Shown: positions 1-14,292, numbered from the stretch's first letter. The stretch: DNA of 64,000 nucleotides from Cranoglanis bouderius (GCA_023630585.1 CM042553.1:19457020-19521019), one strand, 5' to 3'. Translations and numbers: made by a program. Notes: a model not told the origin generated them from the letters alone.

Positions 1-639
1 CAAACCCAGACACCTACAACACTTCCACCAGAATCACTTTCCATGAAGACTGGTGAGGGCTTGGCTTTAAAGCTTGAAACTGAGTAGCTCGTTTTTTAGC
101 CTAGTCTCCACTAGCAGTGCAGCTGCACCAGGACATAGTGCTGCCAAGATCTACAAACTAAACAGTAAAGGACGCCCCGGACAAGTGATACTGGGTGTCA
201 GCCGATGCCAAATGAAACCCCTGATCAATGAAAGGAGAGAAAATTCAACTTGTAAATCCTGGATGCTGTGCTCAAAAGGTTTCATTTATTTTGGCCGAAT
301 CTCTAATCCAGGCGATATGTGCTAAAACCTGCCAGGCACTGCAGTGGTGTGCTCAGCCTGTGCACAAACTCCCAAGTGTCTGTCTGCTATTAATACTGAG
401 GTTGATTGAAGGAGAACCTGCCCAGCTGCCCATTTTCCATCAGTGCCTCCCAAAATAGCATTCAGCCAGAGCTGAACAGGACTCATTGTTCGAGAAGTCT
501 AAAAAAATGCTGCTAACCCTTATACCGAAGCTGTATACAAGCACCTCACCTGAGGGTTTAAATTCATTCAATCGTATTTTATCTATTGATGTTCTATATA
601 CCTTATCAAGTATGTACTAAATACAGTCAGATGCCAATA
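1..639. other. no feature recognised
   Basis: Ordinary AT-rich sequence. Short frames have no recognisable motif and no good splice borders. Confidence 0.5.
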
Positions 640-1422
640 TTCATTTGGTTCGGAAAGTATTCAGACCCCTTCATTTTATGGACAATTTATTATGTTATGA
701 TAAATTAGTGGTTAGCATGTTTGAATTCTGCCTCTGCCCTGTGTGCGAGGAGATTGCATGTCCTCCCCATGCTTCAGGGTTTTCCTCCGGGAACTCCGGT
801 TTCCTCCCCCAGTCCAAAGACATGCGTTGTAGGCTGATTGTCATTCCCAAATTGTCCGTAGTGTGTGAATGGGCGTGTGAATGTGTGTGCGATTGTGCCC
901 TCTGATGGACTGGCACCCCATTCAGGGTGTCCCCCGCCTTGTGCCCCGAGTTCCCTGGGATAGGCTCCAGGCTTCCCCATGACACTGCGTAAGATAAGCG
1001 ATACAGAAAATGGATGGATGATCTGTCTTGATAGATGATCTGATGATGTCAATCTTTTGTGCTGAACTCCAACTACATCTGTACTATGTCTCTTGAGAAA
1101 ACCAGTTATTGCTCATCAACTGGCTACGGTGAAGCATGATGGTGGCAGCATCATGCTATGGGAGTGCTCCTCAGCAGCAGGGGCAAGGTGACTAGTCAAA
1201 ATTGAGCTAAGTATGAACACAGCCAAGAGATTTCCTTGAAGAAAACCTGCTACAGACTGTGCACAGACTCAGACTGGGGTGAAGGTTCGCCTTTCAGCAC
1301 AACAACGACCAATGACCACAACAACCAAGACAGTGCTAGAGTGGCTTCAGGTGGATACAAGTTTCTAAATGTCTTTGAGTGGATCAGCCAAAGTTATCTT
1401 AATACTTTCCAAATACACTGTA
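640..1422 (+). mobile_element. Tc1-like transposon relic interrupted by a SINE
   Basis: The left piece at about 650-704 reads CGGAAAGTATTCAGACCCC, a common fish Tc1 terminal sequence. After the SINE, the relic continues with GTGAAGCATGATGGTGGCAG (Tc1 transposase VKHDGGSIM), a decayed stretch, and a degenerate end ATACTTTCCAAATACACTGT. Stops and frameshifts are frequent, so it is an old, dead copy. Confidence 0.75.
705..1022 (+). mobile_element. fish SINE (L2-like tail), inserted in the Tc1 relic
   Basis: Contains GTTTCCTCCCCCAGTCCAAA, AATTGTCCGTAGTGTGTGAA and GGATAGGCTCCAGGCTTCCC and ends with GATACAGAAAATGGATGGAT, the typical tail of a very common fish interspersed repeat. Related copies here are at 33270-33525 and 50587-50877. 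Confidence 0.75.
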
Positions 1423-4400
1423 TATTTAACATACCCTATCTGACTTATATATTACATCTAGAGTGCTGATTATTATTCATTTTAAATAAAAAGGTGGTTC
1501 TTTTATAATGCAACGTTTATGATAAATATAACTGGTTTATTTGTGGATATAATTGTTCAGGAAAACCTGTAAGCCATTTCTGCTCAATCAGGGAGTTAAC
1601 CATTTAGCAGCTCCTGAGGAACTTCACCTGTGTGATCTCATCTGCATTATGCAAATAAAAAGACGGTAATAATCACCAGAGCGGAAGCTTAAGTCATCCG
1701 AGTCCATGCAAATCATGCAAGTCATCTGAGTCCATTCCTGTGTCAACGTGGAGACGGCATAGGTACAGCCATGAATGCCTGTTTTTGTGTGTTGAAAACA
1801 CTCAGCACATGTGAAACACATTTGAAATCCATCAGCAAAACCAGGGCTGGAACAGACGGATGGAGTGAGTGCGAAAGAATCAGGACTCATCTGTTTTTCC
1901 TTTTTAAGTCCCCCCCATCCACCCTCCACCCCCCAAACCCTTCAGAATGGCACTCACTGTCAGAAGCATTTAAAGGAAGTGTGCAGGCTTGTGTTACAAA
2001 CGCATCCAGAATGGGAGCTTTGGAAAGGAGAACAAAGGCAGCCGAAAAAGTCTTGTCCGATCCTCTGAAGATGCGCGACAAAAAAAAAAAAAAAAAAAGA
2101 TACGCCATACTCGTGTGACTGAGAGGCGTTTTTAACGGAGTGCAAACTAATCCGGCTCATGCTGGAACAGAGAGTGTGATCCTTGGGTCTAGAGTTTGGG
2201 CAGATCTGCTCTTCTGACAGCTTCTGTAAACACACACCACATCTGGGTCTCTCTAAGCTTCCCCTATTATCACCCATCGTTCTATACAAACAGAAGGATT
2301 CGATTGAACCTCTTCACACTCTGCCACGCTTAGTAGTCCTGTCGCTACACACCTGCAGTGGCTTTGCAGCCAGAATAGACAGAAAATACATGGATTGTTA
2401 CTTGTCCATCTATCGGATGCAGAGAATAAATACCTGTACTGGCCTCAGGAAACTTTGAAATATACGTTGAAATAGACTGTGCAGTTCAAATATTAATTAT
2501 TCCGTGCGGATGAATGCAAACACACCCTGCGCTTTTCCTAAAATTCATTTGCAGATGGAGTTATGCCAAGTTTCCAGGCTACCCTTAAGGAAACAACCAG
2601 TTGTGTCTCGCACACATAAACTTCCCACAATAACTAATTTCTAACTCATCCCATTCATGTGTTTAAGATGGATCATGCAGTGGCAAGCTTGTTGCTGAAC
2701 AGCTCAGGAATGCTAATTAAATCTGCAACATGGTCAGGAGTCACATATTCAAAGCACCGTCTCAATACGACAAAGCCCTGTAGTGTTTTTCTCTCACTTC
2801 GTGCGCCGTATGCTCTCTCTTTGCTTTATTGAAACCCGCTGAGCTTTCACGGAGATATCTAAATCGGAACAACTGAGAGGATTTCCCCCTCCATTATAGC
2901 ACTCTTTCCACGATATCCTGAGTGATCCCCAGCCCGGTCTGGCACAGAAACCTTGTTTAACTTTGCTTGTCTTTCTATGAAAGGTCTGATATAACCCAGG
3001 CCAACAGTTTGTCTTTGTGTGGAGACATATCTGAGAGGCTGACGGCAAAAGCATGGATCTTCGTCCAACCCGACCGCCCCCCACACCCACCCCCCTTCAG
3101 TCGCCAACAGAAGACATAGTACGGAAAATGTGGCAGGAATAAGACACAACAAAAAAAATTTCAAGCAGCCCTTGACTAGTCCAGATTTTTATTCTCTGTC
3201 CTGCTGATCAAGAGGCTGACTATCTCATTTAGGTGTTCTTAGGTATAATCTGGGCAGAATAATCAATAATAAAAGCCTCCTGGGGTGAAAAGAGAAAAAC
3301 AGAAATATTACACCTTTAATCAGCTGCAGAAACCACATTACAAATAGAACTTGCTCAATGTTGAAAATTTGCGTCTCTACTATTATTAGCTTAGTAGTAT
3401 AATTAGTAACTTGAGCCATCAGATTTCTTGTTATCATCACTAACGTGGACCACCGGTCGGTGATAAAGCTCAAGCTGTAGCAAGATCAGTGCATGTGAAA
3501 CACAAATTAAATTATATCATAAAGCTATCAGACATAATCTAACATTATAGCTTTGAATTTTAAAAGGCACATCTAAGTATCCTAAATTTACTTCCTTCCA
3601 GCGGGCGCTCTGAATTAACTGGCTTTATTCTGATCAATGTGAGGAATCTGACTAGCAGAGGAAGAATGAAAATATATCAATAATGTAGAGGGAACTGTTC
3701 TGTAAATGGATCGAAGTACGAATCAATAGGATTCAGTCTCTGGACACTGCTCTGTTTTATCTGCCCTCTATCTGTTCTCATTACTCGCTGTATACAAGCA
3801 AATTGCATTTCTTTGGCAATGTAACAAACTGTAATGTAACAGCATAAAAACGTATTCACGCTATCATCAGCAACATGCCCTGAGGCTAACAAGTTGACAG
3901 ATCAGAATTATTTCACGAGCCTTTTTCTGTACCAAGTAGAAATTTTCACGCAGATATTTTGTCCCTTATTGTCCTTACAGTACAGTAACTGACAAACACA
4001 ATAGACACATCTAGAAAGTCGACACGATTTTTAACGTTTCTCCCGACCTATATGTATTTCTAGTCTGCATGTGAAATATGGAACACCAGCATCAGGCCAA
4101 TCTGATTACTCATCCCAGAGCTCACAAAAATTAGATTCCAGACCATCTCTGCTCTCCGCTCTTCCTCCATTATTCTACTCACCACTCCCTCACTCCCTTC
4201 CTTCGTACCTCTAATAGCAGGAAGCGAGTGCTCCTCGGCTCTCGGCGAGTGTGAGACCTTCCAGGCAAACGTCACATCAGCCAGCAGCTTGAAGTAATTC
4301 ATCCTCCCTTGCTTTCTCTCCCTAGCCTGCTCTCATCAGCCTAAAGAGAGTGGATATCCTGTCCCGTGACTGCAGGCGGATTAATTGCAATTATCAAAGA

Positions 4401-4488
4401 GAAGGGAGAGCCTGAAGGAGAGACTAAACGAAAGTGGAACAAGATGACCCCCTTCCCCCTTTTTGCTTTGAGTACAGCTCTGCATGAA
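1423..4488. other. no gene recognised
   Basis: AT-rich non-repetitive sequence with a poly(A) run near 2080. If bmpr1b reaches this far, this is intron. I searched for the BMPR1B cysteine-rich ectodomain signature (CKCHHHCPE) and did not see it. Confidence 0.5.
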
Positions 4489-4665
4489 TCCATTTACATT
4501 TACGGCATTTGGCAGATGCCCTTATCCGGAGCGACTTACATTTATTTCAATTATACATCTGAGCAATTGAGGGCCCAACGGTGGCAGCTTGGCGGTGCTG
4601 GGATTTGAACTCACAACCTTCCGATCAGTAGCCCAATATCTTAAGCACTGAGCGACTGCTGCCCC
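4489..4665 (-). mobile_element. short dispersed repeat with tRNA-like box B
   Basis: Contains ATTTACGGCATTTGGCAGAT and ATCCGGAGCGACTTACAT, a motif frequent in fish genomes, followed by GGGATTTGAACTCACAACC, which on the minus strand resembles a tRNA box B. Probably a degenerate SINE. A fragment of the same kind (AGAGCATCTGCTAAATGAGG) is at about 11536. Confidence 0.55.
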
Positions 4666-4759
4666 TTTTACCTTATACGTAGTATCTTGCAAGAATGTAT
4701 TCTATACTGGCTTGATCATGTGTTGTCTTAAAGCGATGTTACATCATTCATTCACCTTC

Positions 4760-4868
4760 AGTAAGCTCCTACTGGAAGAAACTGGAGAACCCGGAAGAAA
4801 CCCACACGGATAAAGGGAGAACAGGCAAAACTCTGTACAGACAGTGATCTGAGCTCAAACCAGGGACC
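4760..4868 (-). repeat. fragment of the L2-like SINE tail
   Basis: AACTGGAGAACCCGGAAGAA and CCCACACGGATAAAGGGAGA are the minus-strand form of the fish repeat seen complete at 705-1022. Confidence 0.55.
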
Positions 4869-6575
4869 CTGAAGCCATCCATGTTACATCTTCTCAAGTC
4901 AATTTTACTTAACCCAACCACTTACATGTAGTCCATCAAGAAAAAGGTTTAACACTAGACAAAAGTGGGATTCTCTACAACAGGTGATACACAAAGTCAA
5001 AATTTTTCTGTGAACCCGGGGTTATTTGTAGAAAGGTAAAGTACTGACATTCGGATTCAGCTGGGACTAAAATCCCAAAGATATACCGGTAATAATTACA
5101 TTACCTCACCTTCCCATATAAAACTAAACCAGTCCCAATAGGGCTTATGACAAGAGCAAGCACAGCACTTATAAATTTATATACGGTAGTATGGGTAATT
5201 AACTTATACAGATAAAAATTCATTGCCCAGAACAGCAGGAGAGAAACTGTATAGATGATGCAAACTGTATGCCATGTAACCCAACACTAACTTGGGTTGT
5301 GTTGGGTTAACTCTTCAGTGCAGCGTCTTTTCTACATGTCTAAATTTCTAAATCAGAAATTCTCTTCAAAGAGTCTTGTGACACCATTAATCAGTCTGTG
5401 GTATATTCAGTGAAACCACTGTCCATTAAAACTTCCAAAACACACATTTTCCACCAGAACTTATTTTAAGTGCACTTACAATCAACAGTTTGCAAATGAC
5501 CAACAGTTGTCAGTGGGAGGGAGAGTGCTGATCTTTTCTAAGCCAACACCTTTTTCTCGTCTAGGAGCCTGGCATAAAAGCTAAACTATTTAAACTCGGG
5601 CCTCACAATCTCTCCTTTTCGAATGGTTCCAGATGACAGAGTCTTCTGTCTGTCATTAAGGAAACAATGAAGCAGTTTGCACAATCCTATATGGAGGAAT
5701 GGTGAGCTATCAGAAGGTTTTTTGGGTAAAATATTGCAGCTGTGGTGCCTTGATGCTGACGGTGTTCTCTTGCGTTTCTATGATGAGTATAAAACACAAC
5801 ACACAAAGAAACAAAAAAACAAAAGTGAGTGTAGTTCCTAAGACAGGTATTCACACAACTAAGTTCTCAATCCTTCCAAACATTTTGTTTAGGCTTCACT
5901 TCCTTAATAAAATCAGCACTGGTTAATTATCTTAGCCTCCATTATTAACAATGCATGAGTTTATTAAAAAAACACCCTTAGGGCCAGAGCTGTAAATCTC
6001 CACTTAATGAACATATGTATTACTGCTAATTACACTGGAGATGCCCTTCACAGATCTCCTGCTAAATTTCAAGGAACAAGTGGCAAAACCACCCAAGCGT
6101 GGCGAAATGAAATTTAGCGAATTAATATGACGTGCAGTGTCTCTGCGAGGCAGAAAAATAAATAAATCCTTATTTGCAAAAACGTTCTGTGAAAACCAAG
6201 CGCTTGAGGACCCGGCCAAGTCATTCAACTGTGTATATTCGAGAAATGAGAGGGCCTCAGGGCGGCTTATCCAAATAAATACGTTTCAGCGTCGTGAACT
6301 GACAGGATTCATAATTTCCAAGACGACGAGAACGAGCTCTCGTCTGAAAAAAACAAGGACGCGGATTTCTTTAAACCCAAGCTGAGGTCTGGGTGACAAA
6401 ATTCACGAGAGGACGACCGCATACGAGCTGCCGTGAGACTCTGGGTGTGTGACGGACTATGCGAGTGCACGCGTAGGTGTGTGGGAGAAATGCTTATTGG
6501 GAGCAGCTTTAGGGAGGGGTGATGGATGGAGAGAATGTGGAGTGTGGCCTCACACTCTAGTCATGAGCGAAACAG
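4869..6575. other. no gene recognised
   Basis: Nothing recognisable. The part at about 5950-6450 is less AT-rich and could be a conserved non-coding element, but this cannot be judged from one sequence. Confidence 0.4.
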
Positions 6576-6629
6576 GAAGAGAAAGAGAGAGCAAGAGAGA
6601 AAGAAAGAGAGAGAGAGAGAGAGAGAGAC
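6576..6629. repeat. (GA)n microsatellite
   Basis: Interrupted GA/GAAA run. Confidence 0.95.
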
Positions 6630-7713
6630 TGTATAAGTTTCATTCCAATTTTTTTTAGAAAAAAAAATGAATCATTTACATATGCATTTATCCATATACA
6701 TCTAATTTACATGTGACACACCCTAATTTATGCAGGTGTTGTGTTAGTGATGCAATGAAAGGAAAGAATTCAGGCTACAGTCAGCTCTAAGTTTGATGTT
6801 ACATCCAGGTACATATAACATTTACAAATTACATACACTAAACTACATCTCCTACATTACATTTTAATACAATATTCCTGCGTGTGCAATTATGGTTACT
6901 ACATTTTATTTATAGTCCTAATACTGAACTTTCAACACTTGCTATAATTATTGATGATAATGATTTTGATTGAAGCAGGTATCTGTAAAACACACGTCAC
7001 CCAGATGTGAGTTTGATCGCACAGATATGCCAAAGACAAAATTGATGAGTAGGGCAAATGTCAGTCGAATTTGTGTACGCTCGTTCTGCGATCAGATTTA
7101 CCCATAAGCCACGTTGATGAATAAGAGCTATTGTGCGTTAGATGAAAATTCTCAAGAGGAACAACGAGATGATGTCATCAAATGAGCTTCAGGCAAAAAC
7201 ACCCAGTCATTAAGAGACTTGAACAAACGGTCACATGATGTATTCTGAAAATCTGTTTCTATCAGCGTTTATCACGTTGCACTCAACTTTCTACCTCAGC
7301 CAACCAGTCATTACGCTTCAGTTAATGTTCACGATTAAACGATGACGATTAAAGCAGACTGCAAACTGTGCTCTGAAAAAATATAAATACAGATGTAACC
7401 CGATAAAACATCTTATAGCATTTCAACGGTCTCTTTAATAGACGGCACGAGGGTGGTCGACCTCAACGCAGAGCAGTACCGGCGAGCGAGGAGTTTGCAG
7501 AGAACTGTTGCAGTTCACTTCTGCGAGCACTGGGCGCTGACCACTGAGACATGCAAGCTTGCCAGTGCCTACACTTTGCTCGAGGTCAAGGTGCAATTCA
7601 CGGCACCTTGTGCATGCTTTATACGCCGTAACATCTTATAAATAAAAGTCCAAATGACAAGTACCAAAAAATCTCTACTCATACTCGTCTTGACCTAATT
7701 GATCACTATAGCA

Positions 7714-8683
7714 CAGGGGTTCACAAACTAAGGGATTTACAAATAGGGTCACAAGAGAAACTCCCCCTTTGTTTCATTCATTTATTTCACAAACTAATAT
7801 CTATATCATCGATAACGGATTATGTGTTCTGATATTCTGAAATGTTTCTGGGAGTCACATTCAGACAAGCCACATTTAAACTAATAGTTATTTTAGTATT
7901 TTTTTTACTATCTGGACACGCTGCACTAGTGTAGTTCAGTAATAAATAGACAAATTTCTCCGTCCATCTACCTCCACTAAATAAACTAGCATTGTGTCTC
8001 AAATCTCATACTTATGTACTGCTCTAGACCAATATTGAGTTTCCTATTACAGTTAGTGTTTGAATTTGAAAAATCTCTCATGTAGCCTTCAAACCCACCA
8101 AAAGGTCTGTTTTGTGTAGCGGTGTTCTGAATTTTCTAGATTAGTAAATACGTTTGAATGTAAGGTTTTGTGATTTGAAATGAAGCTCATGACAACAATC
8201 ACAATGACGGTGGAAAAGGTTTTAGAGAAACAGAGCTCGCTAGTGTGTTTAAAGTCACTGTGCATGAAATCATCGAACATTTTACAGTCTGACTCGGAGA
8301 CCTAATGGACGGGGATGTTTTGGCTCTGACGAGCCATCTAGTGAATGTCGCTTTTACATCTTCCAGATGTATATAAGATACGCAGTGAATGCGTGAACAA
8401 TGCTGCTTCTGCATGTGCCAAGTATAAACCAGACCTCTCTGCTTTGCGCCGGTCCAGATCACACCACCCCACCGTGGACAATTTTGTTTTTTCTATAATA
8501 CAACACTTCCCACTAGACTGGTAAACCTGCGCAAGGTTTTTAGTCACTTGCTACACATCCGCACATTTGTTACTGACAGAAAAAAAAAATAAATGTAAAA
8601 AACTAGGCTAGTCAATGCTTGGGGTCACAGAAAATTTCAAATGTCCATTTGGGACATGTGCCCAAAAAGTTTGTGAACCCCTG
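7714..8683. mobile_element. non-autonomous hAT element (970 bp)
   Basis: Starts CAGGGGTTCACAAACT and ends AGTTTGTGAACCCCTG, a perfect 16-bp terminal inverted repeat of hAT type. Flanking 8-mers ctatagca and cgatatcg agree at five of eight positions, consistent with a worn 8-bp target duplication. No transposase frame is inside. Confidence 0.7.
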
Positions 8684-10065
8684 CGATATCGGTTCGCAAA
8701 AAGATACACTGATCTATGTCTGTTAAACATCTTCATGCTCGCTGGGTCCTTATTGCATAAAGTCAGATGGAAAAACTGTCTTAGAGAGCGAGATTATGTT
8801 GGTAAAGCCATCTTAAGTAAAGCGCTCCCTCATTCCTGTTGGGTGCTGCATCTTTCTCCGACAGTAAAAAGTTGTGTGTGGGTGGTTGGTTGAGTGTGCA
8901 TCTCATTTAGCTCCAGTCTCCTATCCCAGAGATCATCATCACACCGTTACCAAACAAACTCGTATATCATGGTGCAAAAATGAAACATTTATATTGCATG
9001 CCTCATCTGATATTCCTTCTAATGGAGACTTCAACCGCTACGACTTCCAGCAGCTAAAGTGCTCTGCCTGTTACTGGCACAGAGGGTAAGAGACATTGAG
9101 TTAATCCTTCATACAGCACCCTCATAAATTAGTTCATAAAAAGCAGAAGGTGAACAGACTCGGATACGTCACGCGCCGCCCCTACACACACATGCGTATA
9201 CAAACATACACACACATAGCCCGGTGGAGATGAAACGGTGCTGGACGGGTTCACAACGCACACTTCATGCTCGATTGTTTCCCTATGCGAGGTCAGCCAT
9301 GCCAGATATCAAAGGCTGAGGTGCCATAAATCTCTTACGCCTCGGCGTCCGCGTGGCAGGAGGCAGACACGTTTAGTCTGAGGCGTGTGACACATTCGGG
9401 AGATAAGTCATCTGGGGAAGGGTGAGAGAAAAACGGCGCAGGCTTTCTCTCTTTTTCATTTTTGCAGACGTGCTGCTCACACATTTTCACTTAAGGGGAC
9501 TTTTCTTAAAATGGCACCGCTGTTGGCACCAAACACACAACGCTTGGTGCCATATGACCCATAAACAGTTTCACAGTGTTGTTACTGACTCTGCCACTCT
9601 TCTGATGACTTTGGCTGGGATTTGACACTTTTAAACATGTCTCTCTCACTTAGTACGTCGTTTACCACAAACTGCAGTATTCTTTTATTGCCCATGCTAT
9701 TTAAAGAAACATTTGGCTTTTTGAAAAGAAAAAAAAAAAAAAAAAAAAAAAAAAACACTCCCTAATTCATTGTTTGTCCTCCATTCGTCAAACATATGGC
9801 TTTAACGAGCCGTCGTAACAGGCCCACTTTTCGAACAGTCATAACCTTTCAGGGTTTTTTTTTTTCCCCCCCACTGAGGTCCAGACAATATGACCACCGA
9901 TGGGCTTTAATAACAGTGGCACCTCTGTGCTCATTAATGCGAGGCAGGCATCTTCTCTCATTGGGTCTCCTCACTTCCTGCAATTACGAGAGCGGAAGCT
10001 AGAGGTGAAGGGTCAGCTAATACGGCTAAGCTTAGACCTCCCCCCAGTATACACATACACAAACC

Positions 10066-10100
<35 letters not shown>

Positions 10101-10248
10101 CCCCCGGACAGGCTCCAAATGTGTGGAGGAGGGACGCGGCTGCAGCTGCTGACCTCGGAGCAAGAACACAATCATTCCATAGGCTGTTTGGGTTTGAAGG
10201 GTTCCTCACAAACAGCCAGCAAAAAAAGTGAGAGAGAAAGAGAGAGAG

Positions 10249-10309
<61 letters not shown>

Positions 10310-13300
10310 TAGAACAACACAACTGTTGGGAAAGGTAAAAAGCCATTGGGAAACGTGAGTGTTTGTTAATCCATCAATGCTTGGAATTTCATCAAACGAG
10401 GGTAACTCTGTAAAGAGTATGAAACCCTGCACTAATATTAGAGCTTCATCAGCAAACCTTTTCCCTGAGGATACTGAGCTCTTTATGTCTGCTACGGGTG
10501 CAGCTGGAGCTAAGATGGCATTGCGAAGCGGGCCTCTGCCTCCTTGTTATTCCTGCTTTACACTCTGACCTCTGCGGCTCTCTGGCAGGATGCTCTGGGC
10601 TCGGCTTCTACCTCGACAAAGGAATTTCAAACGGCTCCCCCTGCTCCGGCGACATCAGAAGCTTGTTAAACTCTCCCAGCAGCCCTTGGGGTATGCAGAT
10701 CTCAAGAGTCGAGGGACGGGGCAATGGCAGATCCTTTTACTTTCAAGCACAAACAAAAGGAACACTGTTAGGGGCCTACAATACCTACATTAATCTCTAA
10801 ACTGTTGTGTTGAAACAAGCGTGAATGATGATAGATTGCTTCCAGGACTGCTAAGATAAGGAACTCGCAAATAATAACATGGAAATCAATTTTAAGCCTC
10901 AGTTAGGATGTGGATTAGCGCTAAGCAACAGTGACATTAATGTTAATCCTATCCAATCTTTATTTTTTTTATACAGATTCCTATAAAACGGTAGCCTTGA
11001 CTTGACAGCTTGTGGTCTGCATGTCCGCATTGGCCTTGAAACCTGCTGTAAGAAGATCTCATATGGTCCAGCGAAGCTCTGCGATAGAGCGAGGAAAAGA
11101 GCGCGGAATTGTGTCACTCTCCTTCGCCGTGTTTTCGCTACAATGAAATATAAGCGGTGAAACAGCGCTTTAATAAGCCGGTTGACTCGACTTAAATCAA
11201 ACAAGACTCGGAGCCAGACCACACAGATCTGCTGGAGACGCATTTCTCACACAAGAGCTGCGAGAAGGCTGCCCAAGACACACACACTCGGTCCCGTAAT
11301 GCCACTCTGTCGTTAACAAGCGCTACAATGATGTCAGCTGCTATAGTTGCTGACGCACACCACATCGACAAGAGCCTGCGCTAAAACTCTGTACTGGAAC
11401 TGCTGATCAGTTACAAATCAGTAACAGCAGCAGCTTTAATGAACTGTGCTGGTGTATCGGATGTGCCAGTATTAAACATTCATGTACGTCAGTGCAATTA
11501 CTGCCGAGATTTTCAGCCCTATATCCATAAATAAGAGCATCTGCTAAATGAGGAAACGTAAATATCGACTCAAGCAACAGTTCTGTCTGCCATTTTGTTT
11601 CAACTTTTTAAATGATAGAATAGCTCCTATTCCAGAGATATTCGACTACAATTACATTTAGATATTAGTTTTACATTCAAAACAATTTGAAGGGATTGTG
11701 GTTTGTTTCGTAGTGGCTCTTCATGTTACTTCTGACTAGCGTCATGGAGACACGTCGGTTTTGAACTTGAAGCAGAGAATAAACGCGTACGTCTCTGTCC
11801 AAACATCTTTAAGCATTGTTTTCATCGTAGGCATTTCTTACACAAGCCCCGCCATCAGTTTGCTAATCGGACCAGAGTAAATAATCTATGAAAACCCTTT
11901 ACACTCTTTCTGATCTGTCTCTGGTCCGACGAGCTGCCTTCAGCGAAATATTTTAAATAAACACATGTAATTGGATAAACCGCTACAGAGGATCTGCTAC
12001 AGAAGCTGAGCTGGTCTCTCAACTAGGTTTTTTTTTTTTTTCATACATTTATTGGCTCTGCTACAGTTTTTTTTCCTTCACATACTCAGTTCAGCCTGCC
12101 AATTGACAACCCGTGCTCTATTCTGTCTAGACAGCCTCCTCCCAACAGCAACACAGCGCTAGAGCCTATACAGTATCTGCAATAACAGCGCTGTGCATGA
12201 TATATAGTGTTATATATTGTATAACAGCTTATGAACGCATGTCTAATCACTAGGGGTGTTCAATTAATTATAAATTCATATTTATAAATTATATAATTTA
12301 TTTCACCGTTTTCTATGGTTTTCTATCTGATTACAGCATTAAACAGCTTTACTTTATATAAAAAAAATAACATAAAAATGCACAGTTTCATAGTTGTCTT
12401 TGTTTGCAGTTGCTGTGTTTGTTTTGAGTTTACTTCTTTCCTAGACTGCTAGGACCAGTATTTATTGCCAGTTTAATGCTTTCCTATGATTGGCTCATTA
12501 TCAAAATGAGGTGTGTCCTATGCATATGAGATGTAAATGAGGGACTGGTGGACGGGCGCGTGCATCCACACAGGTGAAGCCGTTGAATCGTTTCCTCTCA
12601 AACCACCATTTTGTTGTCGTATGACAGTTTCATGAATCAGACGCAATCATCCCCTGAGCTCAAATCTGATCTAATTTCTATGCAACTTTAAAGAACACGA
12701 GCCAATGTGAGTTGAAAACTTGTATATGAAGAAATGTGAGGTTATAGCATTACACTATTTTAAAAAAAAAGAACACAGAGTATGGCAATATTGAGTGAAA
12801 TAATTACAATTAGCATTAAAACATTTCATGACGTCTTGGAAGATTTATAGAAGAGTGAACAAATAATGTATGTAGCAAGTCTAGTCACATGTTGTTTCTA
12901 CAGTCACACTGACGTGCATTTTGGGAAGAACGCCATAAGAATGTTGTGGGAAATCAGAATATAGCAACCGCCTAGAACTTGATTTGGATTGAGCCCAACA
13001 GTCAATGTCTGGGATTCACCATGCAAAATTATAAAGCAAAAAAAAAAAGGCTTTTACACAAGCCACAGAGTTAACTGCTAACAAAGGCAGGTAAACTTAG
13101 ATAACAAATTATCTACCCCAAACACCCAGCCTGAACACACCAAGGGCAATAAAAGATAATCCTAAAAACCATTCAGCACCAGTTCATCAAAGAAATGCTG
13201 CTTCAAAACTACTGTATACCGTTCCAAATCACTTTTTTTTTTAAACTTAGTCCCATCAATGACCTTTGTCCATGATGCAATCGCAGAATATAATATAGCA

Positions 13301-14292
13301 CTAGCGTAATGTTACACAGCACATGAAACCTCTCAGCGACGCTGTCTCATATAAATATCCGCTCATAACTAAATGCTTACATGCAGCTGGTTCTGGTTAT
13401 TGTACTAAGAGGGAGGCTGAGAAGGTTGTTTCGCTTGTTTGTTCTGAACCGAGATGGACAGTGTGGAGCTCGTTCCAAAAGTGAACGGCAGACGGTCCAG
13501 AGGGACCGAGAACAGCTGGCTGAACTGCTCTCCCATTCCCACAGCCAGCAAGGAGATGGAGCGAAGAACAGCAACAAAGTGAGGCAGAGAGGAGAGGCAT
13601 GGCAGGAAGGAAGTAAGGTGAGGCAGCAGAGAGGGGGGTTTTGGGGGCGTTACAGTAGTTTCACAAGACAGAATTCTAGCTACTGCTAGACAGTCTGCTA
13701 CTTTTCGTCAATAAAACTGGACGTAAGGCCTTTTGGCCGTCCCCGCATACAACCAAATACAGATTTCATCACATCAGCAAACATGTATATGTACAGTATG
13801 TTGCCTCTAACTGCTTCAAACTCATTTTATTTTTATTTGGGCCCCCTGATAGGTTCATGTGCTGTTCCTCCACCCACCGACAAGTTTAATTCCCTAGGGT
13901 CCCTCAGAGTACTCAGGGCCCTTGAAATCACTCCCCTGAAAAAATTGAGTTAATAGAACGTAGCAGAAAATCTAGAAAGAGCCTGGTTCTAACGAGACCG
14001 CTAAATGTGTTGTGTAAAAATAGTCAAAGCATCCCAAAGTGGTCGTTATAACATCCGCATGACATGTTGAGTAAGACGCACTTTACAGGAAACAAACGTG
14101 TTTAAGGAACACGTGAACTTGTGTGTTTATGTGAGGCAAACACTCTCTGGACTGCATCAGTGTTTCTGAAATCAGACTACAACGTGCATCTGCAAACAAA
14201 GACTTAATTGTCACAAATTCCAGTAAACACTGCGTGATGTAAAGCTGTATAATTTGATTTATCTCCTGAGGCGGAGAGCAGGAGGAGCGTAC
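8684..14292. other. no gene recognised, apart from the CA and GA repeats
   Basis: Poly(A) runs, an AT-rich 11.9-13.3 kb stretch and a moderately GC-rich patch at 13400-13640. The patch has open frames on both strands but no matching splice sites and no protein motif. Confidence 0.45.
10069..10303. repeat. (CA)n at 10069-10097 and (GA)n at 10229-10303
   Basis: Two microsatellites 130 bp apart. They generate the His/Thr and Arg/Glu frames in this region. Confidence 0.95.

Noticed and set aside
10899..11243. 114-residue minus-strand frame
   Set aside because: No motif, no exon borders; consistent with a chance frame.
13377..13689. Overlapping 66-102 residue frames in a GC-rich patch
   Set aside because: Open on both strands because of base composition; no domain, no matching splice sites.
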